This document shows, in pieces, positions 1 to 5,425 of a stretch of 5,425 nt of DNA (positions within the stretch are counted from its first letter, which is position 1; each line of letters begins with the position of its first letter). Made by a program: the position numbers and the translations under genes. The stretch comes from Acidobacteriota bacterium (lineage in GTDB: Bacteria > Acidobacteriota > Blastocatellia > RBC074): positions 1 through 5,425 of the forward strand of contig JABFSD010001043.1 in NCBI GenBank assembly GCA_013140935.1, read 5' to 3'. A model generated the notes under the pieces. It made no database searches. It was not told the DNA's origin and was given only the letters and a program-made list of their open reading frames with translations.

Positions 1-1777
1 GATTCGGTGAACTGAAGCGCAGCGGCGTCGGGCCGTCTACGTCGGTGGCCGAAACCGTGAGCGTGAGCAATTGGTCTTCGTTGATCGTTTGCGCGCCCGG
101 CACAGTCAACGCGGGCGCGTCGTTGATCGGCGTCACCGTGATGTCAATCGTGGCAAAGGCGCTTTCGAGCGCAGCGTCTTTGACCTGGAAGGTAAACGAA
201 TCGCTGCCGTTGAAATCGCGGTTCGGCGTATAGGTCAAACTCGGCGGCGTACCCGACAGCGCGCCGTTGCGCGGCGGCGTCAACAGCATATAAGTGATCG
301 TGTCGCCGTCGGGATCGCTGCCTGCCAGCACCAGCGCTTTCGGCGTATCTTCTTCGGTCGTCAGGCTGCCCGCATTAGCCACGGGCGCGCGGTTCACATT
401 GTTGATCGTGAGGCTGACGCTCTTGCTGTCGCTGCGCACGGGCGAACCGTTGTCGGTCGCCGTGAAATTCACCGTGTAATTGCCCGCCTGCGCGAAGCCC
501 GGCGTCCAGGTGAACGCGCCGGTTTGCTGATTGAATTGCGCGCCTTCGGGCAAATTCGTCGCCGTGAGCGTAATCGTTTGTCCCGCGTCGGGATCGCTCG
601 CCGTCACGGTGAAGCTCAACAGTTGGCCTTCGTTCGCGGTTTGCGCGCCGGGCACCATCACGATGGGCGCGTCGTTGACCGCGTTGATCGTCAGATTGAC
701 GGTGGCGATGTTGCTGTCGGCTGCGCCGTCATTGGCTTTGTAAGTGAATTGATCTGCGCCAAAGTAATTGAGCGCAGGCGTGTAAGTCAGGTTCGGCGCA
801 GTGCCCGTCAGCGTGCCGTGTTGCGGCGCATTGACGATGGTGTAAACCAGTGCATCGCCGTCGAGATCAGTCACGTCGAGCGTAATCGCACGCGACGTGT
901 CTTCATCGAGAATCACACTCATCGGACGCGCCACCGGCACGGGGTTCGTGACGGTAATCATCAGCGCTTTCATATCGCTCAACGGCGGCGTGCCGTTGTC
1001 GGTCACGGTGAAATCAATCTTGTAATTGCCCGCCTGTTTATTGGTCGGCGTCCAGACGAACGCGCCGGTTTGCGCATTGAGTTGCGCGCCCGTCGGCAAG
1101 CCTGCGGCAGCGAAGGTGAACGTTTGTCCCACATCGGGATCGCTCACGCGCAAGTTGAACGCGAGCCGTTCGCTTTCGTTCAGGAACTGCGCTTCGGGTA
1201 CGGCCAGTATGGGCGCGTCATTCACCGACGCGACGTTGAAACTCACCACCGCAAACGCGCTGTCGAGCTTGCCGTCGTTGGTCTTGAACGTGAGCGTATC
1301 GGCTCCGTTGAAATTCGCGTTCGGCGTATAGGTCAAATTCGGCGCCGTGCCGGTCACTCGTCCGTTGCCCGGCGGCGTGACGATCATGAAAGTGATGGGA
1401 TCGCGGTCTTCATCTGAACCGGTCAGCGTGAAATTGATCGCCGTGTCTTCGGTGGCGTTGACGGTTTGCGCGTTGGCGCGCGGCGCGCGGTTGGTATTGG
1501 TCACGATGATCGTGACTTCTTTGTAACTGTTGTAAGGCGGCGTGCCGTTGTCGTCTACGTTAAAGCCTGCCGTGTAAGTGCCCGCTTGATCGAAATTCGG
1601 CGTCCACGTGAAGAGGCGTTGGTTCTCGATGAAATTCGCGCCCGTCGGCAATTTCGGCGCGGTGAATTTCAGCTTCGATGGATCGCCGTCGTCCTGCGCT
1701 GAAACGGTGAACGAAAGTGTTTGGCCTTCGGCTATGCTTTGCGCGTTGGGCACGATCAGGATGGGCGGATCGTTCAC
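1..1777 (-). repeat. Strictly alternating B-A section (B2-A7-B3-A8-B4-A9-B5)
   Basis: Downstream of the type A block the two module types alternate, giving a higher-order B+A unit of about 184 residues. B3 and B4 share the loop GAQ-x-N-x-QTGAF before W-T-P, while B2 has GANFIENQRLF. A8 is the shortest complete type A unit (87 residues) and opens VPVARP instead of the usual NRAP or VNDAP. The section leaves the window 42 residues into B5, so the alternation may continue downstream. Confidence 0.85.
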
Positions 1778-4700
1778 GTCGGCGACTTCGATATTCACTC
1801 TGACCGGATCGGTCGTCACCGTGCCGTCGCTCACGCGATAAGTGAAACTGTCAGCGCCGCTGACGCCCGGCATCGGTGTATAGGCCAAGATCGGAGCCGT
1901 TCCGCTCAACGAACCTCTCGTCGGTTGCGTCACGATGGTGAAGGTCAGCTTGTCGCCATCCACGTCGCTCGCATCGAGAATGAAAGCCTTCGGCGTGTCT
2001 TCCTCGGTTTCGACCGTTTGCGGACGCGCCACCGGCGGATCGTTCACCGGACGAATCGTGATATTCACGAACGCGGCTCCGCTATCTACCGTCCCGTCAT
2101 TCACCTTGAAGCTGAAAATGTCAGCCCCGTTCTCATCTTTATTCGGCGTGTAAACCAGATTGGGCAGCGTGCCCGTCAGCTTGCCTTTGGCCGGTTGCGT
2201 CAACAGCGTGAACGTCAGTTTGTCACCGTCCACATCGGTTGCGCCCAGCGTGAGATTGAGCGGCGTGTCTTCATTGGTCGCCACGGTTTGGCCTTGCGCC
2301 ACGGGCGCATCATTCACCGGCGTCACGACCAGCGTGATCGTACCGACGTTGCCCGTCAGCTTGCCGTCGCTCGCGCTGTAAGTGAACGTATCGGTCCCGT
2401 TGAAATTCGCATTCGGCGTATAGATCAACACCGGAGCCGTGCCGCTCAACGTGCCTTTGGTCGGCTGCGTCACGATGGTGTAAGTCATCGCGTCGCCTTC
2501 GGCATCTACCGCGTCGAGCAATGCGCCGACCACCGTGTCTTCGGTGGTGGTATATGTTTTGTTGCGCGCCAGCGGCGCATCATTCACCGGCCTGATCGTA
2601 ATCGCTACGTTGGCGACGTTACTGTCTACAGTGCCGTCATTCACCTTGAACGTGAAGTTATCAGTGCCGTTGAAATCAAGGTTGGGCGTATAAGTCATGA
2701 GCGGCGGCGTACCCGTCAGCCGTCCACTCTTCGGCGGCGTAACGATCATAAACGTCAGCCGGTCGCCGTCTATGTCGCGGCCTGCCAACGTGATTTCTTT
2801 CGCCACGTCTTCGTCCGTCGTGACGGCCTGGTCGGTCGCCGTCGGCGCATCGTTCACCGGACGAATGGTCAACCGCACGGTCGCTGGCGCACTATCTCCT
2901 GCGCTCCCTGGTGTGCCGTCATTCACCTTGAAGGTAAAGCTGTCAGCGCCGTTCGCATCTTTGTTCGGCGTGTAAGTCAGGTTCGGTGCCGTGCCTGACA
3001 GCGCGCCTTTGGTGGGTGGCGTGACGATCATATAGGTCAACGCATTTCCATCCGGGTCGCTGCCCGTAAGCGTAATCGTTTTCGCCACGTCTTCATCAGT
3101 GGTCACATCCTGCGCATTCGCCACGGGCGGACGATTCGTACCGGTTACGGTAATCCTGACTGATTTCACATCGCTCTTTGGCGGATTGCCGTTGTCGAAG
3201 GCGGCAAACGAAACCATGTATTCTCCCGCCTGATCGAAGTTCGGCGTCCAGACAAAGCGGCGCTCGTTGTTAAGGAAGTTCGCGCCCGTCGGCAGACTCA
3301 ATCCCGAATAAGTCAAAGCATCGCCGTCTACGTCGGTGGCGCTGACGGTGAAACTCAACAGTTCGCCTTCTTTCACCGTTTGCGCGCCGGGCACAGTGAT
3401 GACCGGCGCATCGTTCACGGAATCAATCTGCAAATTCAACGTAGCGACGCGGCTTTCCAGCTTGCCGTCACTGGCCTTGAACGTGAACGAATCACGTCCG
3501 AAGTAATTGGCATCGGGCGTATAAGTCAGATTGGGCGGCGTGCCCGTGAGCTTGCCTTTGGTGGGTTGCGTCAACACCATCCACGTCAGCGGATTGTTGT
3601 CGGCATCAGTTCCATTGAGGGTGAAAGTTTTGGCTTCGTCTTCGTTGGTGAAAACCGTTTGGTCGGCGGCGACCGGCGCGCGATTGGGTTGAATGATAGT
3701 CACGCGCACGGTCGCCGTCGTGCGTCCGCCGCGCCCGTCAACGGCGATGAGCGTCAAGGTGAAATCGCCCACGCTGGTCGGAGCCAGCCGCAAGTTGTAA
3801 TTGCGCGTGCCATCGGTTTTCACCAGGCTGGCGAAACTCGCGCCCGTCACGGTGAAGGTAACCGCCTGATCGTTATCAGGGTCGCTCGCCATCACCGGAA
3901 TGTTGGTCGTCTCGCCGTTCGGAACGGCGACGGCTTCGGGCGCAAAAATCACCGGAGCCTGATTGCTGTCGGCTGCCGGCATCACGATGTCAGGGCGCAC
4001 CGTCGTGAGTCCGTTAATCACGGGCGCGATGTTGGTGCGCGCGGCGCGGTCTACGCGGCCTGTCGCACGCAGTATGCTGGCTTCCACCGTCAACAAATCT
4101 TCACCCGAACGCGCGGGCACGTTGCGAATGATGAAGCCGCCGTTGCCATCGGTGACGGCATCTTGTCCGCGCACGTTCACGAAGGCGCGGCGCAACGGCG
4201 TCAGGTTGGCGTCGAGCACGCGGCCCGTCACGGTCGTCACCGGCCACACGCGCCCCGCGAAATAATAGCCACCCAGATCAATCGCATTGGCGGCGGTTTC
4301 GATGCGCTGTCCGTCGCCGCTCACGCGCGCTTCGCCCACGACGACGAACTGCCCCAGCGTGAGGCTGTCTTCATCCTGATTGAAACGATAAAGCGACACA
4401 TTGGAATTCGCGGCAAAGCCTTCAGGATTGGGAAAGGTGAGCTTGCCACCCGGATTGAAACGCGTGCCGAACGGCGAAAGCTGAATCACGGTCGAACTGA
4501 AAACGCCCGCCGGAAAGCTCGCGGGCACACGGCTGCTCGCCACTTGCGTCAACGTAATCGCGCCGCTGGTCGAACCGTCCGGGAAGCGCACCGCCGCATT
4601 GGCGGGCAACTCGAAGACGGCATTGCCGGTTTGCAAGCGCAGCCCGCTTTGCGCGGTTTCATCCGGCTCGGCATACGTCGGCAAGGTGAGTGAAATCGTT

Positions 4701-5425
4701 TCTTCGCCATTGCCCGAAAACCCACCGCCGCCGACCTGGCCTGAGACGCCGGTAACGGGTTGCAGAAAGATGGTTTGCTGATAGGGATTGTCGCGATTGC
4801 CGCCCGCCGTCACCGGCAACGAAATCGTTTCGAGCGTAGGCATCGCATTCAAACTCGAACCTTGCACGCGCAAAAACAAAGCGCCCGTCGGCACGTCTGC
4901 CGCGACGAAGGCTCCGTTCGCGCCCGTGCGCGTCGTCACACGCGCACCCGTCGCCAACGAAATCAATTGCACAGCAACATCGCTCAACGGCTGGCGTCCC
5001 GTCGTCTCGACGACACCGCTCACCGACGTGCGAATGCCCAGCGGATTGGTGCTGCGCGTTTCGCCCTGCGTCGTGCGCACCAGCACCGGCCCGCCGATAA
5101 CGCCGAAAGGCACGAGCGCGCTGATTTGCCCGCCGCTTACATTGACGACCTGCGCTTCGAGATCGCCGATGCGCACCGTCGTCAACGCTGGCGCATTGCC
5201 GAACCCGCTGCCTTGAATCGTAACGATCTGCCCGGCCAGCGCCGCTTCGCTGCCGAAGCCCGACACCGTAGGCGGATTCGCGCCCGTCGCGCCCGCAATA
5301 TCAATCTCGACCACATTCGACGAAGGCCCGCCATTCCCCACACTGGCTAACGACAAAGTGATTTTGCCGCGTTCGCTGATCGGACGCGGCAAAATCACTT
5401 TGTCGTTAGCCAGTGTGGGGAATGG
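1..5425 (-). CDS. Giant multi-domain Ig/cadherin-like repeat surface protein (partial at both ends)
   Basis: The frame with codons at 5425-5423 down to 4-2 is open for 1808 codons without a stop. No start codon, ribosome binding site or signal peptide can be assigned because the gene runs off both edges. Domains in order (residues counted from the window edge): IPT/TIG-like 50-131, carboxypeptidase-regulatory-like 133-226, ZU5-like 227-395, second carboxypeptidase-regulatory-like 396-484, Ig/cadherin-like 488-580, then fourteen tandem-95-like and He_PIG-like modules from 581 to the end. Recurrent motifs are VNDAP, NEDT, DxDGDxLT, LTYTPNxxFNG, DSFTFKVNDG and FxWTPxxxQAGxY. I saw no cysteine and only scattered tryptophan, as is common in large exported repeat proteins. 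Families of this kind act as extracellular adhesins or structural fibres, often calcium-stabilised. That role is inferred here, since no anchor or sorting signal is visible. No catalytic motif was recognised. Confidence in strand, frame and protein class is very high; the specific function is unknown. Confidence 0.96.
1778..2857 (-). repeat. Four consecutive type A modules of exactly 270 bp (A3-A6)
   Basis: Units 2857-2588, 2587-2318, 2317-2048 and 2047-1778 are each 90 codons with no insertion or deletion between equivalent VND(A/P)P starts. They are clearly related at the protein level but diverged in DNA, so they are not a recent slippage expansion. A6 is the odd one, having YTPMPGVSGADSF where the others have the NxxxNG loop, and a D-rich ending (EVADVNDPP) leading into type B unit B2. 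Confidence 0.9.
2858..3136 (-). repeat. Type A module A2 with a small insertion
   Basis: This unit is 93 residues instead of the typical 90. It reads NLTYTPNKDANGADSFTFKV followed by NDGTPGSAGDSAPATVRLTI. The extra residues (PGSAGDS region, about 2886-2912) fall in the loop after the NDG motif, where other units have NDGTVDSNVA-like sequence. The loop is a tolerant position, so folding should not be disturbed. Confidence 0.8.
3686..3964 (-). other. Ig/cadherin-like domain preceding the repeat array
   Basis: Residues 488-580. It begins NQAPVIFAPEAVAVPNGETT and continues IPVMASDPDNDQAVTFTVTG, then LRLAPTSVGDFTLTLIAVDG and TTATVRVTIIQP. It has the N-x-A-P opening, DPDND calcium-type acidic cluster and G-x-F/Y-T-x-x-x-x-A-x-D closing pattern of He_PIG/cadherin-like modules. 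It lacks the W-T-P motif of the type B units and the Y-T-P-N motif of type A units. It is best seen as a diverged capping module of the array that follows. Confidence 0.65.
3974..4240 (-). other. Carboxypeptidase-regulatory-like domain, copy 2
   Basis: Residues 396-484. It reads VTTVTGRVLDANLTPLRRAF, then VNVRGQDAVTDGNGGFIIRN, VPARSGEDLLTVEASILR and a closing strand near VRPDIVMPA. It shares with copy 1 the V-x-G-x-V start, the 'x-P-L-x-x-A/V-x-V' strand, the T-D-x-N-G-x-F turn and the V-P step. It differs enough at the residue level to be an old duplicate. A short polar linker (ADSNQAP) joins it to the Ig-like stalk. Confidence 0.75.
4241..4747 (-). other. ZU5-like beta-rich region
   Basis: Residues 227-395. 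A glycine-rich lead (VSGQVGGGGFSGNG) is followed by strands LRLQTGNAVFELPANAAVRF, ITLTQVASSRVPASFPAG, VIQLSPFGTRFNPGGKLTFP and VSLYRFNQDEDSLTLGQFV. The region closes with VSGDGQRIE and IDLGGYYFAG. The progression 'positive/threshold-like strand, S-P-x-G-x-x-F, L-T-F-P-N-P-x-G, V-x-L-Y-x-F, D-G-x-x-I-E, G-x-Y-x-F' resembles ZU5-type domains and their C-terminal extension in bacterial surface proteins. I did not find an obvious autoproteolysis site. The family name is tentative; the all-beta character is clear. Confidence 0.5.
4748..5029 (-). other. Carboxypeptidase-regulatory-like domain, copy 1
   Basis: Residues 133-226. The pattern is TSVSGVVETTGRQPLSDVAV, then QLISLATGARVTTRTGANG, AFVAADVPTGALFLRVQG and a final strand FLQPVTG. 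This matches the carboxypeptidase D regulatory-like (transthyretin-like) fold: V-x-G-x-V, x-P-L-x-x-V-x-V, a T-x-x-x-G-x-F turn, and V-P-x-G strands. These domains are non-enzymatic beta-sandwiches commonly inserted in exported proteins. A second, more diverged copy lies at 4240-3974, so the two flank the ZU5-like region. Confidence 0.8.
5033..5278 (-). other. IPT/TIG-like Ig-fold domain
   Basis: Residues 50-131. It begins NPPTVSGFG and continues with AGQIVTIQGSGFG, then VRIGDLEAQVVNVSGGQISALVPFGV and a strand ending in NPLGI. This is the classic IPT/TIG order: a proline-rich opening, a G-x-x-V-T-I-x-G-x-G-F-G motif, a short V-x-I-G strand, a 'V-s-g-g-q-I-s-a-l-V-P' strand and a closing strand. 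The length of about 82 residues fits the family. In bacterial surface proteins such domains are structural or adhesive Ig folds. The assignment rests on motif recognition by eye. Confidence 0.8.
5279..5425 (-). other. Upstream edge of the protein, partly of doubtful sequence
   Basis: Residues 1-49 of the open frame. The part from about 5384 down reads like genuine protein, with a beta-strand-like stretch (ISERGKITLSLASVGNGG, then NVVEIDIAGATG) leading into the IPT/TIG-like domain. The first 13 or so residues (PFPTLANDKVILP) are encoded by the right arm of a perfect inverted repeat. They may therefore be the antisense copy of the true coding sequence rather than real protein. The segment resembles the end of a preceding beta-sandwich domain, but too little is present to name it. 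Confidence 0.5.
5331..5425. repeat. Perfect 41-bp inverted repeat with 13-nt spacer at the window edge
   Basis: The left arm 5331-5371 is the exact reverse complement of the right arm 5385-5425, with 13 bases (5372-5384) between. The T at 5372 and A at 5384 also pair, giving 42 bp. The right arm ends exactly on the last base of the window, so the palindrome may continue beyond it or be the end of a contig. It lies inside the open reading frame, and both arms remain free of stops. A perfect arm of this length within coding sequence, ending at a sequence end, is most simply a fold-back chimera from amplification, library preparation or assembly. A true genomic palindrome is possible but less likely. 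It has no U-rich tail and does not look like a terminator. Confidence 0.95.

Larger units (their letters stand above)
1..3685 (-). repeat. Array of fourteen tandem-95-like (A) and He_PIG-like (B) modules
   Basis: Modules from the upstream side: A1 3685-3419, B1 3418-3137, A2 3136-2858, A3 2857-2588, A4 2587-2318, A5 2317-2048, A6 2047-1778, B2 1777-1493, A7 1492-1226, B3 1225-941, A8 940-680, B4 679-398, A9 397-128, and B5 127-1 (cut by the window). Type A units carry NEDT or DEDx, DxDGDxLTY, IVTxPxxGxLSGTAP, LTYTPNxNFNGTDSFTFK and NDG. Type B units carry VPGAQTxNEGQxLSFTVSA, D-x-D, LPTGAxF, FxWTPxxxQAGxY and FTATDNGxPPxSD. The acidic pairs and NDG/VNDAP junctions are typical of calcium-binding cadherin-like linkers. 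The array probably forms a rigid extracellular stalk; that function is inferred from the families. Confidence 0.93.

Noticed and set aside
128..3685. CRISPR array or DNA-level satellite
   Set aside because: The periodicity is about 270-285 bp, in frame and conserved at the protein rather than DNA level; no short identical direct repeats with unique spacers are present.
4241..4747. An enzymatic domain hidden in the head region
   Set aside because: No catalytic motif (for example protease or glycosidase signatures) was seen. The segment is composed of alternating beta-strand-like stretches.
71..5350. Long plus-strand open frames (71-1417, 1721-2998, 3380-4693, 4760-5350) with Arg/His-rich products
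   Set aside because: All lie in the frame whose codons are exact reverse complements of the sense codons. They stay open because the real gene rarely uses TTA, CTA or TCA. Their periodic Arg/His motifs (such as GRIVHRTNR) are simply the antisense of the VNDAP junctions. The minus-strand frame has recognisable domains end to end.
5331..5425. Rho-independent terminator
   Set aside because: The stem is far too long (41-42 bp), lies inside the open reading frame and has no T-rich tail on either strand.
5331..5425. Terminal inverted repeat of an insertion sequence
   Set aside because: Both arms are adjacent, separated by 13 nt, with no transposase, and the left arm continues smoothly into the domain-coding frame.
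1..5425. Promoters, ribosome binding sites or small genes within the window
   Set aside because: There is no intergenic space: the minus-strand coding frame fills the window, and no convincing start signal appears inside it.

Overview
The whole window lies inside one very large protein-coding gene on the minus strand. Read from base 5425 down to base 2, the frame stays open for 1808 codons with no stop. Neither the start nor the stop of the gene is present. The product looks like a giant secreted or cell-surface bacterial protein built almost entirely of small beta-sandwich modules. I could follow one unbroken reading frame throughout and saw no frameshift. No RNA gene, mobile element, CRISPR array, promoter or second gene can be supported.

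Layout along the protein, from high to low coordinates: (i) 5425-5279, the incomplete upstream end, which contains a perfect 41-bp inverted repeat running exactly to the window edge and likely to be a fold-back assembly or amplification artefact; (ii) 5278-5033, an IPT/TIG-like Ig fold; (iii) 5029-4748, a carboxypeptidase-regulatory-like domain; (iv) 4747-4241, a ZU5-like beta-rich region; (v) 4240-3974, a second carboxypeptidase-regulatory-like domain; (vi) 3964-3686, an Ig/cadherin-like domain; (vii) 3685-1, an array of about fourteen Ig/cadherin-like modules of two types. Type A is tandem-95/cadherin-like, about 90 residues, with nine copies. Type B is He_PIG-like ('putative Ig'), about 95 residues, with four complete copies and one cut by the window. 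Their order is A1-B1-A2-A3-A4-A5-A6-B2-A7-B3-A8-B4-A9-B5.

The combination of IPT/TIG, carboxypeptidase-regulatory, ZU5-like and long tandem-95/He_PIG arrays, with a moderately GC-rich composition and many codons ending in G or C, suggests a large-genome environmental bacterium. Acidobacteriota would fit well and Planctomycetota or Chloroflexota are possible, but this is inference from domain style only. The likely role is structural or adhesive: a long extracellular stalk stiffened by calcium at the Asp-rich module junctions. No enzyme active site was recognised. I see no evidence of a novel multi-gene system. The points of most interest are the terminal palindrome and the hierarchical duplication pattern of the array.
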